From Methanobrevibacter thaueri (GTDB lineage: Archaea; Methanobacteriota; Methanobacteria; Methanobacteriales; Methanobacteriaceae): a stretch of 64,000 nt of DNA. Of this stretch, positions 9,473 to 18,164 are shown piece by piece. The notes beneath the pieces were generated by a model, which was given only the letters and a program-made list of their open reading frames with translations, was not told the DNA's origin and searched no databases. The stretch spans positions 1 through 64,000 of the forward strand of contig NZ_MZGS01000016.1 in NCBI RefSeq assembly GCF_003111625.1. Reading direction: 5' to 3'. Position 1 is the stretch's first letter; each line of letters begins with the position of its first letter. A program made the position numbers and the translations under genes.

Positions 9473-11137
9473 TTACAATTCTCCGTTAGCTCGTCTTTCA
9501 TCCAAAAGTTTAAGGCCTAAGTCGCCAAGCTTATACTTTTGAATCTTTCCGCTTGTGGTGAGCGGGAACTCGTCTACAAAGAAGACATATTTAGGAACCT
9601 TGTATCTTGCAATGGATCCGATACAGAAATCACGGATGTCCGCTTCGGTCACATCATCAAAGCCATCTTCCTTGATTATGAATGCCCCTACGATTTCACC
9701 GTATTTCTCATCAGGTATTCCTGCAACCTGAACGTCCTGTACGCATTCGTGGGTGAAAAGGAACTCCTCGATTTCACGAGGGTAGATGTTTTCACCTCCA
9801 CGGATGATCATGTCCTTGATACGGCCTACGATTGAATAGTATCCGTCCTCGTCAACTGTCGCAAGGTCTCCTGAGTGGAGCCATCCGTCAGGTTCGATGG
9901 TTTCTGCGGTCTTTTCAGGCATGTTGTAGTATCCCTTCATCACGTTGAATCCTCTGCACATGATTTCACCGGTCTCTCCAGGACCAAGTTCCTCACCGGT
10001 TTCAGGGTCAACGATTTTAACCTCGATGTTAGGGAATTTCCTGCCTACTGTATTGATTTTCTTCTCGAATGAGTCTGCAGCGTTGGTCTGTGTGAATCCA
10101 GGTGCCGCCTCTGTGAGTCCGTATACGCTGGTGATCTCCTTCATGTTCATCTTTTCAATGGCATCCTTCATTGTTTCGACAGGGCATGTTGAACCTGCCA
10201 TGATGCCTGTTCTAAGTGAGCTCATGTCGAACATCTCGAACATAGGATGGTTCATCATTCCGATGAACATTGTCGGAACGCCGTAAATGGATGTGCACTT
10301 TTCCTTTTGGATTGATGAAATGGCTAAAAGAGGGTCATATTCCTCAAGGACAACCATTGTTGAACCGTGGGTGATGACAGCCATCACACCGAGAACTGTT
10401 CCGAAACAGTGGAACAGCGGCACTTGAAGAAGCAGTCTGTCTGCAGGGGAGTAGTTCATGTTTTCCCCAATGTAGTAACCGTCATTGACGATGTTTCTGC
10501 TTGTAAGCATTACTCCTTTCGGGAACCCTTCTGTTCCTGATGTGTACTGCATGTTGATTACGTCATGCTGTGTTACGGAGTCCTTAACCTTTTGATACTC
10601 GTCATCGTCATAGTTCATTCCAAGCAGCAGAAGCTCATTGGTGTTGTACATTCCGCGATGCTTCTCCTGACCCACGTGGAAAATGAACTTCAGATGTGGG
10701 AATTTTTCAGCAACAAGATGGTCCCTTGCACAGGTCTTGAGTTCAGGAACCAGTTCGTTGATGATGTCGAAGTAGCTTGTGTCCCTAAATCCGTCGGTCA
10801 TCGCCAATGCCTTCATGTCGGATTGCCTGAGCACATATTCAAGTTCGTGTGACTGGTATGCTGTGTTTACTGTGACTATTGTTGCACCTATCTTTGCGGT
10901 TGCGAACATGTAGGTAAGCCATTCAGGCACGTTTTTTGCCCATATTCCAACATGGTCTCCCTTTTCAATTCCGATAGCCAGCATTCCTTTTGCCAGATTG
11001 TCTACTCTTTCATCAAATTCCTTATATGTAAATCTTAAGTTTCTGTCCGGATAAACGATAAATTCATGATCAGGTTGTTTTTCAACCATTGATTCGTAAA
11101 ACTTTCCTAATGGAAGTTCTGTAAATAATTCACTCAT
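9473..11137 (-). CDS. AMP-forming acyl-CoA synthetase
   Basis: A 554-residue ANL-superfamily enzyme that activates a carboxylic acid to acyl-AMP and then acyl-CoA in the cytosol. The P-loop-like A3 motif [11 protein letters not shown] is at about residue 197; YGLTEAAP (A5) is near 345; GWLHSGD (A7) and the hinge [16 protein letters not shown] (A8) follow; the catalytic lysine is in TTSGKIQK near the C-terminus. The A3 motif has Glu where Thr is usual. Length and motifs fit the medium-chain fatty acyl-CoA ligase group, but substrate cannot be read from sequence. It is the last gene of an operon with the XRE-cupin regulator at 11293-11874 and overlaps the frameshifted small gene by 4 nt (ATGA). 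Confidence 0.88.
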   Translation of the reverse strand: MSELFTELPLGKFYESMVEKQPDHEFIVYPDRNLRFTYKEFDERVDNLAKGMLAIGIEKGDHVGIWAKNVPEWLTYMFATAKIGATIVTVNTAYQSHELEYVLRQSDMKALAMTDGFRDTSYFDIINELVPELKTCARDHLVAEKFPHLKFIFHVGQEKHRGMYNTNELLLLGMNYDDDEYQKVKDSVTQHDVINMQYTSGTEGFPKGVMLTSRNIVNDGYYIGENMNYSPADRLLLQVPLFHCFGTVLGVMAVITHGSTMVVLEEYDPLLAISSIQKEKCTSIYGVPTMFIGMMNHPMFEMFDMSSLRTGIMAGSTCPVETMKDAIEKMNMKEITSVYGLTEAAPGFTQTNAADSFEKKINTVGRKFPNIEVKIVDPETGEELGPGETGEIMCRGFNVMKGYYNMPEKTAETIEPDGWLHSGDLATVDEDGYYSIVGRIKDMIIRGGENIYPREIEEFLFTHECVQDVQVAGIPDEKYGEIVGAFIIKEDGFDDVTEADIRDFCIGSIARYKVPKYVFFVDEFPLTTSGKIQKYKLGDLGLKLLDERRANGEL

Positions 11138-11279
11138 ACTTTCACCTCTAATCTCTTAATAAAATAACTAACCAAAATACAAATCATTAATGCAATTCCA
11201 ATTGCAATGTTTTCAAGTGTAAATCTAAATCAGCTGTGTAAAATCTATCAATTTTTGGCTTAAAAGTTATTTTATTCAT
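11134..11279 (-). pseudogene. Small membrane protein gene split by a one-base frameshift
   Basis: On the reverse strand an ATG at 11279 has an upstream GGTGAT and begins 13 nt after the XRE-cupin stop. It reads MNKITFKPKIDRFYTADLDL and on to an early stop at about 30 codons. The neighbouring frame continues with a clear transmembrane segment ([18 protein letters not shown]) and ends in TGA overlapping the ATG of the acyl-CoA synthetase. Adding one A to the AAAA run near 11212-11215 would join both into a 48-residue single-pass protein that fills the gap exactly. This is either a real mutation or a homopolymer sequencing error. I do not recognise the protein. Confidence 0.65.
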
Positions 11280-11292
11280 TCAAATCACCAAC

Positions 11293-11874
11293 CTAGTATG
11301 GAGTGTAGAGCACTGCTAATATCTTAGCGCCATTTTCACTTTTTGCGTGAAGGTGGTGCGGAACCGCTGAGTCATAGAATATGGTGTCCCCTTCACCGAT
11401 TGAGAAAGTGTCCTTTCCGTAGATTACTTCAATTTCTCCCTCTAATACGTAAATGAATTCCTCACCTTCATGGGAGGATAATTCCTTTTCTCCTTCCTCA
11501 TACTGAATATCAATCATGAAAGGATCGATGTTCCTGTCAATCTTACCTGCACCTAATGAGTGGAATTCAAGGTTGGTTGCGTTTGTCACGTCCTCACGGC
11601 CTGAGAAATACAGGGAGTTTTCGGTCTTGCCGCCACGGGTAACTACAGGTCCGAGTTCCGGTGTGTCGTCGAGGAATGTTCCGAGCCTTACCCCTAAAGC
11701 CCTTGCCATCTTGGTCAATGGGGTTAATGAAGGGATAACTTCTCCGGCTTCCATAGCCTCTAAAACTTCAAGCTTTACGCCACTTCTCTCTGCGAGGTCT
11801 TCTATAGACATGTCCTGTCTAGCTCTAATGTCTTTTATTTTCTTTGCAAAATCTTCGTTTGTCATATCTTTCAC
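11293..11874 (-). CDS. XRE-family regulator with cupin sensor domain
   Basis: A 193-residue transcription factor. Residues about 8-65 form a helix-turn-helix of the Cro/CI type (IRARQDMSIEDLAERSGV, then LTPLTKMARALGVRLG). Residues about 110-190 form a cupin_2 barrel with HEGEEFIYVLEGEIEV and GDTIFYDSAVPHHLHA, giving the usual His/Glu metal- or ligand-binding set. Proteins of this build commonly control adjacent metabolic genes in response to a small molecule; here the likely target is its own operon with the acyl-CoA synthetase. Two inverted repeats with half-sites CTTAAA/TTTAAG lie just upstream at 11891-11951 and are candidate operators. Confidence 0.88.
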   Translation of the reverse strand: MKDMTNEDFAKKIKDIRARQDMSIEDLAERSGVKLEVLEAMEAGEVIPSLTPLTKMARALGVRLGTFLDDTPELGPVVTRGGKTENSLYFSGREDVTNATNLEFHSLGAGKIDRNIDPFMIDIQYEEGEKELSSHEGEEFIYVLEGEIEVIYGKDTFSIGEGDTIFYDSAVPHHLHAKSENGAKILAVLYTPY

Positions 11875-11890
11875 GCTTTTTTGAATTTAC

Positions 11891-11951
11891 ACTTAAAATA
11901 ATTTAAGTATTAATAACTATATTCAATAATATATTTAAGATTAACCTTAAA
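11891..11951 (-). promoter_or_regulatory. Paired inverted repeats upstream of the XRE-cupin gene
   Basis: Site 1 is ACTTAAA-ATAA-TTTAAGT at 11891-11908, 17-34 bp upstream of the start codon. Site 2 is TTTAAG-ATTAAC-CTTAAA at 11934-11951. Both use the same half-site in opposite order. Their position over the likely promoter suggests autoregulation by the XRE-cupin protein. Confidence 0.5.
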
Positions 11952-12122
11952 TTATTTAAAATGGTAAAAAAATTGAAAAAAAACTGCCGAATGTTTAGGA
12001 AAATCATTAAGATGACAATGAACAAATATCCTTGCAGTTTCACATCAAAATTGACTTAAACTCGTTGAATTGACTTAAAATCCAACAAAAATGTTTTATA
12101 TCTTACAGACAAAGTAGATAAT

Positions 12123-12147
12123 GTAAAGACATTCCCCATTTCTTTAC
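12123..12147 (+). other. Hairpin 1 (GTAAAGA/TCTTTAC)
   Basis: A 7-bp perfect inverted repeat with an 11-nt loop, 5' of the M14-like gene. Weak alone; listed because two larger hairpins follow. Confidence 0.35.
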
Positions 12148-12190
12148 AATAAAAAGAAAAAACTATATTTAGTTGTAGAATTTCCAGACG

Positions 12191-12217
12191 ATAAGGCTAG
12201 TTAAAAACTAGTCTTAT
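12191..12217 (+). other. Hairpin 2, 12-bp stem with AAA loop
   Basis: ATAAGGCTAGTT (12191-12202) pairs with AACTAGTCTTAT (12206-12217), with one G-U pair and a 3-nt loop. No T-run follows on the forward strand, so it does not look like a terminator. It could be an operator or part of a structured leader RNA. Confidence 0.5.
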
Positions 12218-12330
12218 TCATTAAGTTTAAATAATTAAAGAAATATAAATTATAATTGAAAAACATTGCGATGTTTTTCATAATTTGCAGATTAGTAAAC
12301 TTGTTTTATAAAACATGGGAGAAAACACGA

Positions 12331-12409
12331 AAAAAACAGTATACAAAAGTATTATTGTCTGGTGCAAACTTAACTGATTGCGCTGGACAATATCAATACT
12401 GTTTTTTTT
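12331..12409 (+). ncRNA. Candidate structured RNA or attenuator ending in a U-tract
   Basis: The outer stem AAAAAACAGTAT (12331-12342) pairs perfectly over 12 bp with ATACTGTTTTTT (12396-12407). An inner 15-bp stem joins 12353-12367 to 12378-12392, using three G-U pairs that would be mismatches in DNA but pair in RNA, with a 10-nt loop. The element ends in eight T. It precedes the TTG start at 12481 by 72 nt. G-U pairing favours function as RNA, either an attenuator for the next gene or a separate small RNA. I do not match it to a known family. Confidence 0.5.
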
Positions 12410-12480
12410 ACCTCATCCTACTTATTTTCAATGAAAAACTTTTAAACTATAAGAGAATAATATCAATTAAGGGTGAAATT

Positions 12481-13173
12481 TTGAAAAGGAAAACCAAGAT
12501 TATTCTTATAGTGGTTCTTCTGTTGCTTTTGGGAGTGATGATTTACAGTGAGCAATACAAAAAGGAACATTCCCCATATCAAGTTATCGGAAACAACAGT
12601 TTAGGAACTGTTGAAAAGATAGTTTACGGCAACATGAGTGCCAATAATTCAATTGCATTGATTACAGGAATTCATCCAAGGGAAAAATTATCCATTGGTC
12701 CTGAAATCAAGGCTGCAAAGGAATATGTTGATGGAAGGGATGACGTCAAGATAATTCATTATCAGGTAAACGTGACAAAAAATCCTAAAGACTACAAGAA
12801 GAGCCGTGCAAACGGTGAAAGCCTTGTCCATGACTTCGTAAATCCTGATGTTACAAAATCAGACGCTGATTGCGTAATAATCAGCCATTCACATATGGAC
12901 TGGTACGGTGAGGGATTCTACCTGGCAACACCTGAGATGGACAATGCCTCCGTTAAGATAGCCGAAAAGATCAACAATACCACCGATTTCAGATACTATC
13001 CGAGAACAGGCAATGAGTCATACAAGTCAACATCAGCTGTCCTTGTTTCAAAGCCTATCGCACAGGCAGGATATCCTACCTTCGTTTATGAGATTCCAGA
13101 AAATATCACAAAGCAGGATTCCACCGATTGGGCTAAGGACTTGTTTGGACTAATGGAAAAATATGCTTGCTAG
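12481..13173 (+). CDS. Membrane-anchored M14-like zinc hydrolase (putative)
   Basis: The start is taken as TTG at 12481, which has GGGTGA 5 nt upstream and gives a 230-residue protein beginning with a basic stretch (KRKTKI) and one hydrophobic anchor (VVLLLLLGVMIYS). The outer domain shows a HPRE zinc-site-like motif (ITGIHPREKL), SHSHMDW in the middle and FVYEIPEN near the end. HxxE, a later His and a late Glu are the pattern of M14 carboxypeptidase and desuccinylase folds. A soluble relative lies at 38027-38674. It probably acts outside the cell, where the substrate is unknown. Family assignment is by motif only. Confidence 0.55.
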   Translation: MKRKTKIILIVVLLLLLGVMIYSEQYKKEHSPYQVIGNNSLGTVEKIVYGNMSANNSIALITGIHPREKLSIGPEIKAAKEYVDGRDDVKIIHYQVNVTKNPKDYKKSRANGESLVHDFVNPDVTKSDADCVIISHSHMDWYGEGFYLATPEMDNASVKIAEKINNTTDFRYYPRTGNESYKSTSAVLVSKPIAQAGYPTFVYEIPENITKQDSTDWAKDLFGLMEKYAC

Positions 13174-13421
13174 CATATTTTACCTTTACTTATTTTTAAA
13201 CCGAAAATTAACCTTCAAATAATTGAATTTATCGTTTATCAAATTGAAAGAAACACAATTTCCATCAAAATTCAAACACATTTCTTCAATATAATTGTCT
13301 TAGACTATCAAATCGGAACCAATGGATAGGACAATCTACATGAACCGATGAATTTTCTAAAAAATAAAACATATATATTAACAAATACATACCATTAATT
13401 AATTTAAAAGGACTGTTTTAT

Positions 13422-14132
13422 ATGTTAAGTATTAATCAATGTTATTTAGATTTTGTAGATAAAATCTTAAAAAGCGGAAAGGAAACCTATAAGGACTCAA
13501 ACCATCATTTATTGGAGAGTCTTGGAAACTTCTATATAATCGACGACCCAATGGACTTGAAATTCAGGGCAAAATACCAAAACTACACCACAGAAATGAT
13601 GTTGGACGACATCAAATCCGGAAAGTACGACCTCGAAGGATGCCCAATCAAAAGCGATGCACTGTATCAATATGTGCAATCAGTGGAAGACCCTGAAATA
13701 ATCAACAACACCCAAGGATTCGTCTACACATACCCAAACCGTATTTTCGCACACTTTGACGTTGACCAATTCGAAAGCATGAAAAAAAGAATCCTGACCG
13801 CAACCGGATCAAACCGTGCCGTTGCAGTCACAATCAACCCTATTGAGGATGCAGAAGAGGAAGACATCCCATGTCTCCAGTTCCTCCAATGCCTTGTTCG
13901 TGACAATGAACTCACAATCCACTGCATATTCAGAAGCAACGACATTTTCGGAGCGTTCTACTCAAACATGTTCTTCATAGCATACCTGGGATTGAAGATG
14001 AAGGAAGAGGTGAACAAGGAAATTGTCGGTGAAAAAATAAACTTCGGCGGAGTTCACTACCACTCAACCTCAGGCCACATATATAATACTGACATAAAAG
14101 CAGCTCGAAAATTAATTAAAGCAAATAAATAA
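13422..14132 (+). CDS. Thymidylate synthase-like protein (archaeal ThyA type)
   Basis: A 236-residue cytosolic protein. The central block IPCLQFLQCLVRDNELTIHC, followed by FRSNDIFGAF and the C-terminal GVHYHSTSGHIYNTD, lines up with ThyA features: catalytic Cys in a PC motif, RSxDxF, and HIYxxD. Archaeal ThyA proteins are shorter than bacterial ones, which fits. The reaction would be dUMP to dTMP with a folate or methanopterin-type carbon donor. An alternative is a dUMP or dCMP hydroxymethylase of the same fold. It is a single gene, converging on the adhesin gene to its right and sharing a terminator hairpin with it. Confidence 0.68.
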   Translation: MLSINQCYLDFVDKILKSGKETYKDSNHHLLESLGNFYIIDDPMDLKFRAKYQNYTTEMMLDDIKSGKYDLEGCPIKSDALYQYVQSVEDPEIINNTQGFVYTYPNRIFAHFDVDQFESMKKRILTATGSNRAVAVTINPIEDAEEEDIPCLQFLQCLVRDNELTIHCIFRSNDIFGAFYSNMFFIAYLGLKMKEEVNKEIVGEKINFGGVHYHSTSGHIYNTDIKAARKLIKANK

Positions 14133-14149
14133 GGTTTTTACCTTATTTA
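14126..14149. terminator. Shared bidirectional terminator overlapping two stop codons
   Basis: TAAATAAGGT (14126-14135) and ACCTTATTTA (14140-14149) form a perfect 10-bp stem with a TTTT loop. The left arm holds the ThyA stop (14130-14132) and the right arm holds the adhesin stop (14143-14145). T-rich sequence follows on the forward strand. Confidence 0.65.
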
Positions 14150-17100
14150 ATTCTTATTTTATTTTTAATCTGTAACTTGCCATAGCTTGTTTTTATGGTG
14201 TATTTTCCTTTTTTATATTTTTTGGTAATTTTTAAAATGGCTTTACCTTTTTTGTTTGTTTTGACCTTATAGGTTTTTCCTTTGAATTTGAAGGTGATCT
14301 TTTTATTTTTAAGGATTTTACCATTTTTGTTTACAAGTTTGGCTGTGAATTTGATGGTCTTTCCCTTTTTGACCTTGATGTTTTTGGTAACCAATGTTGT
14401 TTTGACTGTGATTTTATTTGATACCTTAAATCCATTATATTCCGCATTTATGGTGTATTTTCCTGGATTCAATGAGACCATAAATGATGCATAACCATTA
14501 TTGTCGGTTGTCCTTGTGTATTTCTTATTGTTTATTGTGAATGTCACCTTAACGTTTTTGGAGACATTTCCATTATCATCAAAGACCCTGACCTTGAAGT
14601 ATTTTCCGGCATCGTAATAGACTGTCAAATCATTATTTCCGGTTATTCTTTTGACAACCTTAATGGATTGAACCCTAACGTCACCATTAAGAGGGTTTGT
14701 GATTTTAACAGAATAGACGGCAGGACTTAAAGTGATGACAACATTGCCGACACCATTTCCATCAGTGATAACCTCATAATTGTTGGATCCGATTGTGACC
14801 AGAACGCGTGTATCCCTCAACGGAATGCCGTAATTGTCCAGTAGGGTAAATGAATATCTGGAATTATAGGTTTTAGTATCGTCATTTGACAGTATAGTGG
14901 TCATTACGGTAAGATTTGCTGATGAATTTGATGAATCATAATAATCTTCAATTCCATTGTAGGTCACATAGACATTATTTAAGCCCAAATCTTTAAAGCA
15001 ATGGGTAAACTGTGCAATTCCCCTAGTGACATTGACTGTATATGGAGTATCATCAACAATGAATGTGACATTGCCTATATCCATAGCATTGCCGTATTGG
15101 TCGGTGACTTTAACCCACATTACAACCGGGTTATAATCATTATCGATTGCCAATGTGATTTTTGTACCAATAATGCTAACATCAAACTCCTGAAAAGTTC
15201 TTGATGAGTTATAATAATAAATTGAATTGAAAACAGCTGAAACATTATGTTTGCCCATACTGAACTCTTCAATAAGTGTTGCGGTACCGTTGGTAATGTC
15301 TACTGTATATGGAACATCATCAATAGTGAATGTGACATTTCCATAATTTACGGCATACCCATACTCATTAAAGATGTGAGCAGTGATGTTAATAGGATTA
15401 TGCTCATTAATTTCCAAGGAAATGCTGGTATTCATCACTGATGCATTAAACTTAATGGTATCCTGTGATGAAATGTAACCTGTGTTGTCATATACTGCTG
15501 AAACTTCATACTCATCGATACCCAATGGTATTTTCAGTGCAGCCCATCCATTGACAACACTGACAACATAATCGTTTGCGTTAATAGTGAATGTGACATT
15601 TCCTCCTATTACTGGATTACCATATTGATTTAAAACCTGAGTTTGGATTTCAAACATGTCGGAAACATTTATGGAGAGTTCAGTGGTTGTGTTGACCTCA
15701 TTTAATATTGTAAATGCCTTTATGCAGGCTACCTGTGTTGCATAGGTATGGGATGAATATTCCCAATGTAAACCGTACAAATCAGTCCAGTTTTCACCGT
15801 CATAGCTTATGAATGAAATGTTTTCATAAAAGAGCTGCTTATTGATTGGAACGCCAGAGGCAATTATATCTTCGGAAATAGGAACGCTTGCCTCATTATC
15901 TGTGGTAATCTTGAATTCGACTTCAAAGACATCACCAACGGCAAGTGGAATGAAGCTGCTCAACTCGATTGTTGAATAGCTAAGAGTTGCAGTGCCTGAC
16001 TGGACATGTCTTAAAACATCATTCACATATATTGACAGATCCCATGCAGTGTTCTTTTCAAAATAGGTTGAAACTGCAGTTAACCACTCATTGTCTGTTG
16101 CAGTGAATCTGTTCTTGTACCATACTGTATTTGACTCGTTTAAAAAGAAATCAGTCCTTCCGCTTACATCATACTGGTAATTCTTATCGTATTTTATTGA
16201 CTCGTTGAACAGGAACACGTATGTACTATAAGGCTTGTTTAAAGGAGCTAAAGATGTGTCATAATATGAAACATAATAATATCCGTTTTCACCTGAGCCG
16301 GTACCCCAACTGTTTTTGATTATCCAAGCACCGTCGCCAGGAGGGGTTGTTTTGAAGTTATTTTTTGAATAGTTGTCATCCCATCCGACAATTGCAACAG
16401 CATGGTTTGCCCCCTTATCTGTCCTATACCAATAAATATTTTTTCCATTAATATAATAATTAGTATATCCATCCTTTTCGGATTCAGGACCTGATTGATA
16501 CCAGTGGATACTTGTTGAAACAGCACCATAGCTCATTATTACCCTTTTGATTTCATCATTGTCAGTGTAACTTGTCCTTGTTAAAAACAGAATGTTTTGA
16601 ACATGGAAAATGCTGCTTAAAACTGGAGACAACACTTCTCCTATGATATATCTGTCCTGAGTTTCATTGACAGGTCCCATCCAGCTTACAAGATAAGCAT
16701 GACCCATACGGTCATATCCTCCTGTGTTTGTTACCATTTGCCAGCCATAACTTGAAAATTTGGACATCAAATCCTTCATGTTCTCTTCGGACAAATCATA
16801 GGTGCATCCTGTTGCCTTTAAAATGCAGGATTCAAGTGAAGCCAATGAGGCAAATGCCCAACAGTTTCCGTTTGAACCCTGGCTCTTAACCGGAGTGACA
16901 TAGCAATCCCTCAAATCATAACTGGAAGGTAAATCAGAATCATATGAAGGTCCTGATCGTATAAGCAGGTAATTTTGAGAAGAGTTATAGTTAAGATTGA
17001 TTGCTTCACATTCATAAACGTCATTTTCATAGCTTGCAGTGTTGTTGAAGAATGAATTCATTAATGATTCGTTCAAAATGGATGTGCGATTCAGATTTCT

Positions 17101-18051
17101 GCTGATTGCTGAGTAGACTGCACCCGCAATGCTTCCTGCAGTGTTATCAGTAAAAGTGTTGTTGAATGCTATGAAATTGTTCACCTCATCAATGAACAGC
17201 GCTCCACCGTCTTTTGCAGTATTGTTGATAAAAGTGGAGTTGTTAAGGCAGAAAGAACCGAAAAGCGCATAAATTACACCGCCACTATACTTCGCATGGT
17301 TGTTTCTTGCTGTCACATTGGTGAGATTCAGATTTGTATATACTGCAGTTATCGCACCGCCCATTATGGATGTGGAATTGATTATCGCCACATTTCTGCT
17401 GATAAATTTCGCTTCGTGAAGATAAATTGCACCACCATACCGTTCGGCATAGTTATTAATGAAAAAGGAGTCAATGATTTCCAAACTACCCTTAGTGATG
17501 CTGATTGCACCACCTGATGTTGCACTACAATTCAAAAAGGTACAGTTTTCCAGATATATTTTTGTATTGGGAAAAGTAACACTTATTGAACTGATTTTAG
17601 TACCTTTGAAAATTACATTTGTAGCGTTAATAATTGAATTGGAACTGTCGGAAATAGCCAAACCAACCAAAGTCAAATTCTTAAGAGTAATTGAACTATC
17701 AGCAAAAAATCCAACATTATTATTATATTTGACAACAGTGTTTTTTGGATTTTGACCTATCAGAGTTATATTTTTACTCATGACCTGAGCGTCCAATGGA
17801 TATTCTCCATCACTCAAATGAATAATGGAATTGTCCTTAACTCTATTTGAGGTGAGTTCCTTGTATGGATTGTCCTGAGATCCGTTTCCAGTATCATTCT
17901 CAACATTAGCGTCGAAATAATACTCTTCACTTATCACATTAGTCTCATTACTTACTTCTAAAGCTGTCTGGTTGTCCATAGCATATGTTGCAGGTATCAG
18001 AATCAACAGACACAATAGTGAGAATAATGCAATTACTTTATAATTTTTCAA
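14143..18051 (-). CDS. Adhesin-like surface protein with papain-like (C1) protease domain
   Basis: The start is taken as TTG at 18051, 7 nt after GGAGG, giving 1,302 residues; an ATG at 18081 is in frame but its product would begin before the signal peptide proper. Order: signal peptide (KNYKVIALFSLLCLLILIP), beta-helix rungs to about residue 360, a C1-type cysteine protease domain (QGSNGNCWAFASL with Gln and Cys, NHAVAIVGWDD with His, WIIKNSWGTG with Asn), about five Ig-like domains, and a very Lys-rich C-terminus that may bind the cell wall. All catalytic residues are present, so it is likely active outside the cell, perhaps on wall peptides or foreign proteins. The substrate is unknown. 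Confidence 0.9.
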   Translation of the reverse strand: MKNYKVIALFSLLCLLILIPATYAMDNQTALEVSNETNVISEEYYFDANVENDTGNGSQDNPYKELTSNRVKDNSIIHLSDGEYPLDAQVMSKNITLIGQNPKNTVVKYNNNVGFFADSSITLKNLTLVGLAISDSSNSIINATNVIFKGTKISSISVTFPNTKIYLENCTFLNCSATSGGAISITKGSLEIIDSFFINNYAERYGGAIYLHEAKFISRNVAIINSTSIMGGAITAVYTNLNLTNVTARNNHAKYSGGVIYALFGSFCLNNSTFINNTAKDGGALFIDEVNNFIAFNNTFTDNTAGSIAGAVYSAISRNLNRTSILNESLMNSFFNNTASYENDVYECEAINLNYNSSQNYLLIRSGPSYDSDLPSSYDLRDCYVTPVKSQGSNGNCWAFASLASLESCILKATGCTYDLSEENMKDLMSKFSSYGWQMVTNTGGYDRMGHAYLVSWMGPVNETQDRYIIGEVLSPVLSSIFHVQNILFLTRTSYTDNDEIKRVIMSYGAVSTSIHWYQSGPESEKDGYTNYYINGKNIYWYRTDKGANHAVAIVGWDDNYSKNNFKTTPPGDGAWIIKNSWGTGSGENGYYYVSYYDTSLAPLNKPYSTYVFLFNESIKYDKNYQYDVSGRTDFFLNESNTVWYKNRFTATDNEWLTAVSTYFEKNTAWDLSIYVNDVLRHVQSGTATLSYSTIELSSFIPLAVGDVFEVEFKITTDNEASVPISEDIIASGVPINKQLFYENISFISYDGENWTDLYGLHWEYSSHTYATQVACIKAFTILNEVNTTTELSINVSDMFEIQTQVLNQYGNPVIGGNVTFTINANDYVVSVVNGWAALKIPLGIDEYEVSAVYDNTGYISSQDTIKFNASVMNTSISLEINEHNPINITAHIFNEYGYAVNYGNVTFTIDDVPYTVDITNGTATLIEEFSMGKHNVSAVFNSIYYYNSSRTFQEFDVSIIGTKITLAIDNDYNPVVMWVKVTDQYGNAMDIGNVTFIVDDTPYTVNVTRGIAQFTHCFKDLGLNNVYVTYNGIEDYYDSSNSSANLTVMTTILSNDDTKTYNSRYSFTLLDNYGIPLRDTRVLVTIGSNNYEVITDGNGVGNVVITLSPAVYSVKITNPLNGDVRVQSIKVVKRITGNNDLTVYYDAGKYFKVRVFDDNGNVSKNVKVTFTINNKKYTRTTDNNGYASFMVSLNPGKYTINAEYNGFKVSNKITVKTTLVTKNIKVKKGKTIKFTAKLVNKNGKILKNKKITFKFKGKTYKVKTNKKGKAILKITKKYKKGKYTIKTSYGKLQIKNKIRIK

Positions 18052-18147
18052 GCCAGTTCCTCCGTTCAACAATTTAAACATGTGAAAATCGTGAAACGAT
18101 TTATAATATTTCTATATTTGGCTTTAATAATATAAATACTTGTTTAG

Positions 18148-18156
18148 AAAAAAAAA
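18148..18156 (-). terminator. U-tract after the Ntn hydrolase gene
   Basis: Nine T on the reverse strand, 9 nt past the stop codon at 18165. No clear hairpin. Confidence 0.45.
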
Positions 18157-18164
18157 GGAAAAAT

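Larger units (their letters stand above)
11875..12480 (+). other. Long intergenic region with three hairpins
   Basis: This 606-bp stretch lacks a convincing gene. A reading frame from 12256 is open into the downstream hydrolase, but its first 75 codons have no ribosome-binding site and cover a strong hairpin. Visible elements are the XRE operators (11891-11951), a direct repeat of AATTGACTTAAA near 12050 and 12070, and hairpins at 12123-12147, 12191-12217 and 12331-12407. Confidence 0.6.

Noticed and set aside
9539-11884. Forward-strand ORFs of 65-122 codons
   Set aside because: Antisense shadows of the acyl-CoA synthetase and XRE-cupin genes.
12256-12480. N-terminal extension of the M14-like gene to ATG 12256
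   Set aside because: No ribosome-binding site, the sequence covers a strong RNA hairpin, and TTG 12481 has a good site and starts a proper membrane anchor.
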